A DNA stretch of 64,000 nucleotides, from positions 1 through 64,000 of the forward strand of contig DAYL01000018.1 in assembly GCA_002508705.1 (NCBI GenBank), read 5' to 3'. The translations under genes and the position numbers were made by a program. The notes below the pieces were generated by a model. The model ran no database searches. It was given only the letters and a program-made list of their open reading frames with translations, and was not told the origin of the DNA. This stretch comes from Methanoculleus sp. UBA374. GTDB taxonomy: Archaea > Halobacteriota > Methanomicrobia > Methanomicrobiales > Methanoculleaceae. Of this stretch, positions 45,780-53,499 are shown in pieces; the stretch's first letter is position 1, and each line of letters starts with the position of its first letter.

Positions 45780-47141
45780 ATGATCGTTACAGATCTCCCC
45801 GGCTGTCCTTCCCTCAAGGAATATCAGCGGATCGTGGGCGCAGAACAATTTTCGGCGATTGAGGATCTTGTCGACCGTCTTTCCGGTGTCAGGCTGCAGG
45901 AGATCAACTCGACCCGTTACGGCGGGGGCGTCGCGGAGATCCTGATGTCGTATGTTCCTTTCCTGAACGCGCTTGGTCTTGAGACCGTATGGAGCGTCAT
46001 GGAGGCCGAACCGGCGTTCTTCGATGTCACGAAGACGCTCCATAACTTCCTCCAGGGCCGGGACGGGTTCGCCCCGTCGATGATTGAGACCTACTGGGAG
46101 GCCCAGCGGCAGAACGAAGCGCTGATCGAGGACGACAGCGATGTTGTGACGGTCCACGACCCCCAGCCGCTCGGTCTCGTTGAATTCCTGACGGCCCGGG
46201 AACTCGAGCGGAAGAGACTGCTCTGGCGGTGCCACGTCCATCTGGAGACGGTGCCCACCGCGACCGCAGGCAGCATCGGCAATATCATGAGGCGACTGGT
46301 CGAAAAATACCATGCAAGTATATTTTCAAGTTTCCAGTACCTCCCCCTCTGGAACGTGCCGAGTTTTATCATCCCGCCGTTCATCGACCCTCTCTCCGAG
46401 AAGAACCGCGACCTCCCCGAGGCTGAGATCGACGCCACCCTCGCGAAGTACGGCATTGACCCGGCAAAGCCGATTGTCACCCAGGTCTCCCGCTACGATG
46501 TCTTCAAGGACCCGGTCGGCGTCATACAGGCGTTCAAGCGAATTCGCCGAAAGACTCCCTGCCAGCTTGTCCTCGTCGGCGGGCGGGCGTGCGACGACCC
46601 GGAGTGCTACCTCGTTCTGCGTGAGGTCCGCGAGACGGCCGAGGACGATCCCGACATTCATATCCTCGACCTCCCGCCGGACAGTCATCGCGAGATCAAC
46701 GCACTCCAGCGGGCATCGGACGTGATCATCCAGAAGTCCATAAAAGAGGGGTTCGGGCTGACGGTGACCGAGGCGCTCTGGAAGGGGAAACCCGTCGTCG
46801 CCGGGAACGTCGGCGGGATACCGCTCCAGATCCGCGACGGCTGGAACGGTTACCTGGTCTCGACGGTCCAGGAGACCGCCGACCGGATCCTTTACCTTCT
46901 CCGGCACCAGGAGTTGGCCGGGGAGATGGGAGCACGGGGGAGAGAGTTTGTGCGGGAGTATTACCTCCTCCCCCGGGGCGTGCAGGACCACCTCGCCGTC
47001 ATCGACCAGGTGAAGAACGGCAGGATCACCGCCCGCGACAGCGTCATCTGCTACCACCCGCAGGTGGTGACGACCCGGATGGCTACCTGCTCCCCCGCCG
47101 GTACTGATGGCTCTTCCCGGTCCTCGGCCGATCCATCTTGA
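45780..47141 (+). CDS. GT4 glycosyltransferase, trehalose synthase TreT type
   Basis: This 453-residue protein has the GT4 retaining fold. The N-terminal half has VNST-like INSTRYGGGVAEILMSYVP, as in trehalose glycosyltransferring synthase, which joins NDP-glucose and glucose to trehalose. The C-terminal half has TQVSRYDVFKDPVGVIQAF, VLVGGR and the EX7E motif in KEGFGLTVTEALWKGKP. I chose the ATG at 45780 because a TATA-like ttttattg at 45739-45746 lies about 35 bases before it; the TTG at 45744 would lie inside the promoter. Trehalose would act as an osmolyte or stress protectant. The acceptor is not proven. Confidence 0.82.
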   Translation: MIVTDLPGCPSLKEYQRIVGAEQFSAIEDLVDRLSGVRLQEINSTRYGGGVAEILMSYVPFLNALGLETVWSVMEAEPAFFDVTKTLHNFLQGRDGFAPSMIETYWEAQRQNEALIEDDSDVVTVHDPQPLGLVEFLTARELERKRLLWRCHVHLETVPTATAGSIGNIMRRLVEKYHASIFSSFQYLPLWNVPSFIIPPFIDPLSEKNRDLPEAEIDATLAKYGIDPAKPIVTQVSRYDVFKDPVGVIQAFKRIRRKTPCQLVLVGGRACDDPECYLVLREVRETAEDDPDIHILDLPPDSHREINALQRASDVIIQKSIKEGFGLTVTEALWKGKPVVAGNVGGIPLQIRDGWNGYLVSTVQETADRILYLLRHQELAGEMGARGREFVREYYLLPRGVQDHLAVIDQVKNGRITARDSVICYHPQVVTTRMATCSPAGTDGSSRSSADPS

Positions 47142-47227
47142 GGATGGGTGGGTCGGTGCGATTCATGTGAGGAGAAACGTTCGGCGGCGCTCCTTCGTTC
47201 ACTCCGGCAAGGGGCGGCCGGGTCACC

Positions 47228-47662
47228 TCACTCGATGGGAATCTCCTTTCCTCCGGGTTCGGACTGCCCTCTCATCTTTCGTAAGCGCACCTCCAGAACG
47301 CCGTTCTTAAACCCGGTCCCGGCACCCTCTTCGGTTACGCTTGCCGGCAGGCGTATCAGCCGGCTCAGGATGCCGTTCCCGCGTTCCAGGATAGAGTAGC
47401 CGCCTCCCGATTCCTCTTCGGACGGTCCGGCGCGTCTTGCTGTTATCCGCAGAGTCTGCGGGTTGAGCAGGTTGACCCTGATCGCGTTCTCCTCCGCTCC
47501 GGGCAGTTCCGCAACCACGATCACCTCGTCGTCGTGGTCGAGGATATCGACCCGGAAGTCCGCTGACAGACCGCGAAAATCGCGGCCGCTCCACCGGGAA
47601 ACCGGTGGACTGTCGATGTCCCGCCGTTTGGAGCCGAACGGATTGTCTTCTCTCCGTGACAT
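47228..47662 (-). CDS. Hsp20 / alpha-crystallin small heat shock protein
   Basis: This 144-residue small heat shock protein has the alpha-crystallin domain at about residues 38-135, with DFRVDILDHDDEVIVVAELP, a central beta-rich part, and the closing motif FKNGVLEVRL. A C-terminal IPIE tail matches the IXI/V motif used for oligomer assembly. The ATG at 47662 gives MSRREDNPFG; an upstream ATG adds 16 residues and is less likely. It is a holdase that binds unfolding proteins. It lies next to TreT and the ferritin-like gene, and may be a stress-related neighbourhood. Confidence 0.9.
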   Translation of the reverse strand: MSRREDNPFGSKRRDIDSPPVSRWSGRDFRGLSADFRVDILDHDDEVIVVAELPGAEENAIRVNLLNPQTLRITARRAGPSEEESGGGYSILERGNGILSRLIRLPASVTEEGAGTGFKNGVLEVRLRKMRGQSEPGGKEIPIE

Positions 47663-48074
47663 GGTCCTTGCCTCATCAAGTCTGGTGGAGATCGGATGGC
47701 TGGTTGCCATCCTTGGGTTCTCCCTTGATCATGCATACTTAACCCTTCGCACCCGGGAGACGCCGCACTCAGGATCGCCCGCCCGCCCTTTAACCGCCCG
47801 TTCTGTAATGTAGACCTTGCGACCTCCCGGCGACCCGGAGCAATGCCCGGCCGGATTATCCGCCGAATATCCCGGCGGAGTCTCCGATGAACCCCCCGGG
47901 CCCCCATTCCGTGCGTCTCCCTACCGCCCGGCAGGTTTTTGTGACGTGACCGATATGGTGGGGACCCCGGAATTTCTCGGGCGCGGGGGGCGACCGGGCG
48001 CATGCCGTCGGTGCCGTCGTCCTGCCGGAAACGCCAGTGCCGACGGATTTACGGGGGTTATGGAGGGAGATGAG
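47663..48074. other. Intergenic region between hsp20 and the ferritin-like gene
   Basis: About 410 bases between divergent genes. A long frame crosses it in phase with the ferritin-like gene but reads as Pro/Gly/Arg-rich and is not coding. A TATA-like gttaagtatg on the minus strand near 47738-47750 could serve hsp20. GGAGG at about 48063 serves the gene at 48075. Nothing else is seen. Confidence 0.45.
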
Positions 48075-49319
48075 ATGGCCCAATTCAAACCATTTGCCAT
48101 AGAAGGTATGCCGATGGAAGAGCAGCCCATGAACTGGAAAGATATGGTTCCGGCCCCATACGACAAGAAGGCGGTCGACGCCTACACCCGGACCCGGATC
48201 ATTCTCATGAACGGCATCGAGAACAATGCCGTCCTTATGTCGCACGCGATCGAGCGGCTGCATCCGGACCCTGAGGTGAAGCGCATAATGTCCTTGCTGC
48301 GGCGGATCGACTCCCAGCAGCAGGAAACGGTCAACTGGCTCAACCCGGCGGACCAGTCGGTCATCGAGACCACCCTCGGCTACGAGCAGGTGGCGGTCGA
48401 CCTCACCGCGAACCTGGCGAAGAACGAGCCGGACCCCTACGTGAAGCAGACGCTGGATTTTGCGCTGCTCGAAGATTTCGATCACCTCTACCGCTACGGT
48501 TGCCTCTACGACTATATCGAGGGCGGCGACCCCGAGATGATTGTCCAGGGCAAAACCGAGGTCAAACCGGCCCGGCCGACGAGCATCGAGCACCGCCACC
48601 CCGACGACTCGATGCGGAAGCACTACGACAGGGATACGGCCGCGATCAAGACGAAGTTGAACTATCACACGATTGTCTCGGCGGAGCAGCAGACGATGCT
48701 CTTCTACCGGTCGCACGGGTCCATGTACCCCGACGACATCGCGCGGCAACTCTACGCGGAGATCGCGGAGGTTGAAGAGCAGCACGTGACCCAGTACGAA
48801 CTGCTCGGCGACCCCGCCGAGACGATGCTTGAGAAGATGGCGCTGCTGGAACTCAACGAGGCCTACCTTTACCACTCCTGCGCACAGACCGAGAGCGACC
48901 CGAGGATCAAGGGGATCTGGGAGATGTTTACGAAGATGGAGATCACGCATTTCTCCGAGTGCGCAAGGCTCCTCAAACAGCACGAGGGCCGCGATATTCG
49001 GGATATCATGCAGACCGACATCATCGAGCCTCCGGTCGTTTTTGAGTCGAACAAAGACTACGTTAACAGCGTCATCGACACCCAGCTCGATCTTGCACCC
49101 TACAACACGGAGTTTATGCGGGTGCGCGACCTCCCGGACAACTGGGCGAGTTTCGGCTACCTGCGGGTCATGAATGCAAAGGGCGTCCCGAGTGAGGAGG
49201 TCGTCGGTAAAGCGGGCCCGGACCTTGCCGAACGCGACCGGGCGGAGAACATCCGGCGGGTCAAGCAGGAGATGGCCCGCCGGGTGGAGAAGAGCATGGC
49301 GACAGTGCCGGCCCGGTGA
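48075..49319 (+). CDS. Double ferritin-like-domain protein
   Basis: This 414-residue helical protein appears to hold two ferritin/rubrerythrin-like four-helix bundles. Possible di-iron ligand pairs include the Glu in NGIENNAVLMSHAIERLH, DSQQQETVNW, LGYEQVAVDL and EDFDHLYRYG in the first half, and SAEQQTMLFY, EVEEQHVTQYELLG, ELNEAYLYHS and KMEITHFSECARLL in the second. No rubredoxin domain is present. GGAGG is eight bases before the ATG at 48075 (MAQFKPF). It may act in iron handling or oxidative stress protection. The exact activity is not known, and I infer the two bundles from residue patterns only. Confidence 0.72.
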   Translation: MAQFKPFAIEGMPMEEQPMNWKDMVPAPYDKKAVDAYTRTRIILMNGIENNAVLMSHAIERLHPDPEVKRIMSLLRRIDSQQQETVNWLNPADQSVIETTLGYEQVAVDLTANLAKNEPDPYVKQTLDFALLEDFDHLYRYGCLYDYIEGGDPEMIVQGKTEVKPARPTSIEHRHPDDSMRKHYDRDTAAIKTKLNYHTIVSAEQQTMLFYRSHGSMYPDDIARQLYAEIAEVEEQHVTQYELLGDPAETMLEKMALLELNEAYLYHSCAQTESDPRIKGIWEMFTKMEITHFSECARLLKQHEGRDIRDIMQTDIIEPPVVFESNKDYVNSVIDTQLDLAPYNTEFMRVRDLPDNWASFGYLRVMNAKGVPSEEVVGKAGPDLAERDRAENIRRVKQEMARRVEKSMATVPAR

Positions 49320-49371
49320 ATACCCTCTTTTTTACCGTTCGTGGGGCCTGTCCGGAAATCATGGGGGCAGT

Positions 49372-50022
49372 TCACTCATTCTTCAGGGCATTTCTTGCTT
49401 CCCGGGCAAATGCAAGCGTTTTTTCGGGGTTTCGAACACCGTCTTTCTTGACGCCGGTATGCACGTCGACGCCGTACGGGCGGACTTTCCGGATGGCTTC
49501 CGTGACGTTCTCCGGCGTGAGTCCTCCGGCGAGTATCACGGGAATTGCGGTGGTCGCCACAATTTTTGCACTGATATTCCAGTCGTGAGGGACCCCCGTT
49601 CCTCCGATCTTCTCGCGCGTTCTGGTGTCGAGGATGAGCGCGTCGGCGTAGCGTTCATAGCGTTTTCCGGTCTTGATAGCCGACTCGTCCATTACATGAA
49701 CGGCTTTCACGATCTTCAGATACGGGAGAGCGTCGCGGATGACGTCCATCTCGGGCGGGTCGACGGTATCCTGGATCTGCAGCGTCGTGCAATGCGAATC
49801 TTTCACCAGCCTGATGAGGTCTTCCGTTCCCTGCAGGTGGGTGACCGCGACAGGTTCGATGAACGGCGGGAGCTGTCTTACCATCTCTGCCGTTTCAGCG
49901 GGAGTTACGACGTCGCTGCTCTGATGGGTCACGCCCATGACGAACCCCATGGCATCGCAGCCCGCATCCACCGCACACCGCATATCTGCAATACTGGCCG
50001 TTCCACAGAATTTTACACGCAT
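49372..50022 (-). CDS. trpF: Phosphoribosylanthranilate isomerase (TrpF)
   Basis: This 216-residue TIM-barrel protein catalyses the Amadori rearrangement in tryptophan biosynthesis. The catalytic cysteine is in VKFCGTA at the N-terminus and the catalytic aspartate in ALILDTRT near residue 128. IPVILAGGLTPENV and VDVHTGVKKDGVRNPEK form the phosphate-binding loops and match the family C-terminus. The ATG at 50022 gives MRVKFCG; an upstream in-frame start at 50157 is not supported. No other trp genes are in the window, so it is separated from the pathway cluster. Confidence 0.88.
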   Translation of the reverse strand: MRVKFCGTASIADMRCAVDAGCDAMGFVMGVTHQSSDVVTPAETAEMVRQLPPFIEPVAVTHLQGTEDLIRLVKDSHCTTLQIQDTVDPPEMDVIRDALPYLKIVKAVHVMDESAIKTGKRYERYADALILDTRTREKIGGTGVPHDWNISAKIVATTAIPVILAGGLTPENVTEAIRKVRPYGVDVHTGVKKDGVRNPEKTLAFAREARNALKNE

Positions 50023-50252
50023 CAGAGTGACTCTGTCGTTCTGGTAGATAGGATGTCTGCCGGACCCGTAAGGGCCCGCGACGGTGGTCGGCCTTGCACG
50101 ACGGAATCGTCCTACCGGGAGCGGTCGAGGACGGCATAGCAGTCCGTCGCCTAGCATAATCTCCAGGCTTTAACCCGACCTCTTCTTGTTACGCCAGACG
50201 GTAAAAAAGCGCGCACCAACAGGTCGCGTGACCATTTATTTCGGGTTGGCGA

Positions 50253-50522
50253 TCACTGTATACCCTGCATTTCCCTCCACACATTTTGCCGTTCTTCACA
50301 CTCGGCAGCCGGGGGGCGGGTGTTTTTCACCAAAATCGTTTCCAGAGCGGTATCGGCGGATGCAGGGCTCAGTATCCCATATTCAATCATCTTATCCATA
50401 ACCCAGAGAGTGCCGTGACACTCTGTTGCCTGCTGCTCGGCCAGCGTCCTCAGCCTTCCATCGCCGGTAACCAGCAGGCAACGGTGATGTCTCGTGAGGA
50501 CAAATGCAAAGAGATCCTGCAT
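50253..50522 (-). pseudogene. PIN-domain protein fragment
   Basis: The 89-residue frame reads DLFAFVLTRHHRCLLVTGDG then LRTLAEQQATECHGTLWVMD, the C-terminal half of a PIN-type nuclease of the kind found in toxin-antitoxin loci. The frame stays open upstream through RNRKLSM to a stop near 50580, but the N-terminal half with the first acidic residues is missing. The ATG at 50522 lies inside the domain. It is therefore probably not a working nuclease. The HTH fragment at 50555-50638 lies just upstream on the same strand. Confidence 0.6.
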
Positions 50523-50554
50523 CGATAACTTGCGATTCCGAGGAACAAGTTCTG

Positions 50555-50638
50555 TTACCTGCCGGCGAGTTCCCTCTGGCTAAAGCCATTTATCGCTCGG
50601 GCCATCTTCACCCTCTCTCCGACGGTCACCTCATTCAC
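50555..50638 (-). pseudogene. Truncated XRE-type HTH fragment
   Basis: The minus strand from GTG at 50638 reads NEVTVGERVKMARAINGFSQ then RELAGR and stops at 50555. This is the start of an XRE helix-turn-helix, cut off before the recognition helix. It runs straight into the PIN fragment, as if a deletion joined an antitoxin-like or ImmR-like gene to the tail of a PIN toxin. It is too short to function as a DNA-binding protein. Confidence 0.55.
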
Positions 50639-50756
50639 CTCGCTTCCGGGTTTACAAAACAGCAATTGTTTGACAGTTATGTGAACCTTTTGTGAGGGGG
50701 GCAAAGACTAACCGGCTTTTCAGAGCATGAATATCACAACCGCTGCATGGAACTAA

Positions 50757-51023
50757 AGTGAACTACCCCGCGCTCTCGGGCGCAGCTTCCTGCTTCATTC
50801 TCCCTCCACTGAGGCAAGTCCACAGGCTCAACGGCGCGTTCCGCGCCTGATATCAGGTTGCTTGGTTCTCGCAACACAGATAGAACAATATATCATATCG
50901 AAATTGATTATGGGAAGGGCGGTTCCGCTTCACGGAAGATGCTCTGCATCTTCCTGACAGGCACAACCCAAAGGGTTGTGCCGTGTCATCCCCGGCCTAA
51001 AGACCGGGGACTTCCCGCTCCGC
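50757..51023 (-). mobile_element. Small IS200/IS605-like palindrome-associated element without tnpB
   Basis: At 50758 the element ends, read on the minus strand, in a GC hairpin and TAGTTCAC like the other two copies. At 50926-51006 it has the three-hairpin block found at 31687-31772. The middle part holds no TnpB sequence. It looks like an internal-deletion derivative of the same element family as the 31 kb copy. The outer end near 51023 is set by similarity to 31790. It separates the HTH/PIN relic from tyrS. Confidence 0.7.
50926..51006. repeat. Three-hairpin repeat, copy 2
   Basis: The same three stems as at 31687-31772 occur in the same order: GAAGATGC/GCATCTTC, GGCACAACCC/GGGTTGTGCC and CCCCGG/CCGGGG. 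The second loop is aaa here and tct in the other copy, and the third loop is also different. The stems are unchanged. Confidence 0.85.
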
Positions 51024-51129
51024 CCCCTTCACCCCCGCAAGATAAACACTCAACTGGTGGGGAATGAAAGCGTATGCAGTCGGCACGCCTAGAAGAACCC
51101 TTAACTCCCCGGCAGACCCATCTCTTTCA

Positions 51130-52077
51130 ATGGATCCGTATGAACTGGTGACGCGAAATACCGTAGAGGTCGTCACCGACGAGGAACTGCGTGCGCTCAT
51201 CGACCGTCCGGTCAGGCGGGTCTACACCGGCTACGAGCCGAGCGGAGAGATCCACCTCGGTCACATGGTGACGGTGAATAAATTGATGGACCTGCAGAAA
51301 GCAGGGTTTGAGGTGACCGTGCTCATCGCCGACCTCCACGCATTCCTGAACCGCAAGGGAACCATGGAAGAGATCCGGGAGATCGCCAAGTACAACCGCC
51401 GCTGTTTCGAGGGGCTCGGCCTTCGCGGCGCAAACTACGTCCTCGGGTCGAACGTGCAGCTCGCACCGGAGTATGAGCTCAACGTCCTGAAACTCTCTCA
51501 GGCAATCACCCTCAACCGGGCGAGGAGGAGCATGGACGAGGTCGGGCGGCAGATGGAGAACCCCACGGTCTCGCAGATGGTCTATCCGATCATGCAGATG
51601 GTCGACATCGCGACCCTCGGCGTGGACGCCGCCGTCGGCGGGATCGACCAGCGAAAGATTCACATGCTCGCGCGGGAACACCTCCCCTCGATCGGGTATC
51701 CGGCGCCGGTCTGCATCCACACGCCGATCATCAGCGGCCTCGACGGAAAGAAGATGTCCTCGTCGGCCGGAAATGTCATATCGGTCGCCGAATCCGAAGA
51801 GGGTATCAGACAGAAGATGAAGAAGGCGTTCTGCCCGCCCGAGGTCGAGAATAACCCGGTCCTCCAGATCCTGCGCTACCACGTCTTCCCCCGGACCGGT
51901 ACGGTCACCATCCGCCGGCCCGCAAAGTTCGGCGGGGACCGGGAATTTGCCGCCTACGAAGACCTCGAACGGGCCTACGCCGCCGGAGAGGTCCACCCCC
52001 TGGACCTGAAATCGGCAACCGCCGACTGCCTCGTCGATATCCTCACCCCCGTACACGACTACGTCGATAGCAGGTGA
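51130..52077 (+). CDS. tyrS: Tyrosyl-tRNA synthetase, archaeal type
   Basis: This 315-residue class I synthetase has the tyrosine-binding YTGYEPSGEIHLGHMVTVNK with the HIGH-like HLGH, VLIADLHAFLNRKG, the YPIMQMVD region with AVGGIDQRKIHMLARE, and the KMSSS loop in GLDGKKMSSSAG. The ATG at 51130 gives MDPYELVTRN; a frame extending to 51064 runs toward the mobile element and is less likely. Rio1 follows seven bases later, so the gene is the first of an operon with rio1 and the KH protein. Confidence 0.94.
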   Translation: MDPYELVTRNTVEVVTDEELRALIDRPVRRVYTGYEPSGEIHLGHMVTVNKLMDLQKAGFEVTVLIADLHAFLNRKGTMEEIREIAKYNRRCFEGLGLRGANYVLGSNVQLAPEYELNVLKLSQAITLNRARRSMDEVGRQMENPTVSQMVYPIMQMVDIATLGVDAAVGGIDQRKIHMLAREHLPSIGYPAPVCIHTPIISGLDGKKMSSSAGNVISVAESEEGIRQKMKKAFCPPEVENNPVLQILRYHVFPRTGTVTIRRPAKFGGDREFAAYEDLERAYAAGEVHPLDLKSATADCLVDILTPVHDYVDSR

Positions 52078-52084
52078 TCCGGCC

Positions 52085-52882
52085 GTGGGCCGCGAAGATG
52101 AGTACGAGCGGTTCGACCGCGAGATCGAGGCGATGGGCGTCAGGATCAAAGACGCCGATGCGATGAAGGTACGGGACGACGTCTTTGACGACGTCACCCT
52201 CATGGCGCTCTACAAACTCGTCCACCGAAAACTGATATCGGTCATCGGCGGCCCGATCAGCACCGGAAAGGAGGCGAACGTCTTCTACGGCGAACATGAC
52301 GGGCGGGGGATCGCGATCAAGATCTACCGCATCCAGACCGCGAACTTCAGGGCGATGACCGGGTACCTGGCGGGAGATCGCCGGTTCTCAAGCGTCCGGG
52401 GGACGCGCAAAGGCATCATCTTCGCCTGGACGAAGAAGGAGTACAGCAACCTCGCCCGGGCGCACGACGCGGGAGTCCCGGCTCCCGAACCTCTCGCATT
52501 CGACCGGAACATCCTCCTGATGGAGTTCCTCGGCGAAGGGGAGGCGCCATACCCGCAGATCCGGAACGCCGAGATAGAGGATTATAAAGGGGTATACGGC
52601 GAGATCCTCGGCTACGTCGAGCGGCTCTATCGGGAGGCCCGCCTGGTCCATGCCGACCTCTCCGAATACAATATCCTCTACCACGAGAAACCATACCTGA
52701 TCGATATGGGACAGGCGGTCACTCCGGATCATCCCCGGGCGCCCGCATTCCTGAGCCGGGACATCAGAAACCTTAATCGGTATTTCTCCCGCTACTGTGA
52801 TGTGCCGGACGAGAACGAGGTCTTCCGCGCGATCACCGGACGTCGGGAACCCGGAATACCGGGAGAAGGAAGGCAACCATGA
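52085..52882 (+). CDS. rio1: RIO1-type serine kinase
   Basis: This 265-residue kinase-fold protein has GGPISTGKEANVFYG as the nucleotide loop, the catalytic lysine in IAIKIYR, FAWTKKEYSNLARAHDAGVP, the catalytic LVHADLSEYNIL and the metal-binding LIDMGQAV. It starts with GTG. RIO1 kinases act in maturation of the small ribosomal subunit. It overlaps the KH-protein gene by four bases, so the two are translationally coupled. Confidence 0.93.
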   Translation: MGREDEYERFDREIEAMGVRIKDADAMKVRDDVFDDVTLMALYKLVHRKLISVIGGPISTGKEANVFYGEHDGRGIAIKIYRIQTANFRAMTGYLAGDRRFSSVRGTRKGIIFAWTKKEYSNLARAHDAGVPAPEPLAFDRNILLMEFLGEGEAPYPQIRNAEIEDYKGVYGEILGYVERLYREARLVHADLSEYNILYHEKPYLIDMGQAVTPDHPRAPAFLSRDIRNLNRYFSRYCDVPDENEVFRAITGRREPGIPGEGRQP

Positions 52883-53421
52883 CCACAGAGGAGATGAAAG
52901 TTTCAGCCGCGAGGATCGGCGTGCTCATAGGTAAGAGCGGGTCCACAAAACGCGAGATAGAAGAGAAGACCGGAATAGCCCTCCGGATCGACAGCGAGGA
53001 AGGGACGGTGACGATGGAGGGAGAGGACCCCGTCGCCGTCATGACGGCAAAGAACGTCGTCCAGGCAATCAACCGGGGGTTCTCGCCGGAGCGCGCGTTC
53101 CGGCTCCTTGACGACGAGGATATGACGCTCGACATCATCGACCTCTCCGACCTCTCTGGCACGACCCGGCAGCTCGAACGGCTCAGAGGCAGGATCATCG
53201 GCAAAGCGGGGACGTCCCGATCCCAGATCGAGGATATGACCGGCACGGAGATCTCGGTCCAGGGCAAGACGGTCGCGATCATCGGCCTCCCGGATCAGGT
53301 CGAGACCACGAGAAAAGCGGTGGAGATGCTGATCCAGGGCGTGCCTCACGAGCACGTCTACGCCTTCCTCGACCGGAAGAAGAAGGAAGCCAAACAGGCG
53401 ATGCTGGAGTACTACTCGTGA
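52879..53421 (+). CDS. Double KH-domain RNA-binding protein (Dim2/Pno1-like)
   Basis: This 180-residue protein has two KH domains. The first contains GVLIGKSGSTKREIEEKTG near residue 14 and the second contains GRIIGKAGTSRSQIEDMTG near residue 104. Both GxxG loops are intact. The C-terminal VPHEHVYAFLDRKKKEAK is typical of archaeal homologues of eukaryotic Dim2/Pno1, which acts with Rio1 in small-subunit rRNA maturation. The neighbour is rio1, which supports that role. Confidence 0.9.
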   Translation: MTTEEMKVSAARIGVLIGKSGSTKREIEEKTGIALRIDSEEGTVTMEGEDPVAVMTAKNVVQAINRGFSPERAFRLLDDEDMTLDIIDLSDLSGTTRQLERLRGRIIGKAGTSRSQIEDMTGTEISVQGKTVAIIGLPDQVETTRKAVEMLIQGVPHEHVYAFLDRKKKEAKQAMLEYYS

Positions 53422-53473
53422 CGGGGCCGGGGCGAGACCCGGGTCCCGCCATGACAATACACACGATACGCGA

Positions 53474-53495
53474 TTTGCACTGGAAATGATGGGGT
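53474..53495 (+). promoter_or_regulatory. ORB-like sequence upstream of hel308
   Basis: The stretch tttgcactggaaatgatggg followed by gt resembles the origin recognition boxes elsewhere in the window (compare TTCCACTGGAAACGAAGGGG), with three to four differences. It ends five bases before the hel308 ATG and overlaps its likely ribosome binding site, so the match may be chance. Confidence 0.25.
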
Positions 53496-53499
53496 ATAC

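Noticed and set aside
47817..48074. An extension of the ferritin-like gene by about 86 codons
   Set aside because: The extra residues are Pro/Gly/Arg-rich, and the ATG at 48075 has a well-spaced GGAGG.
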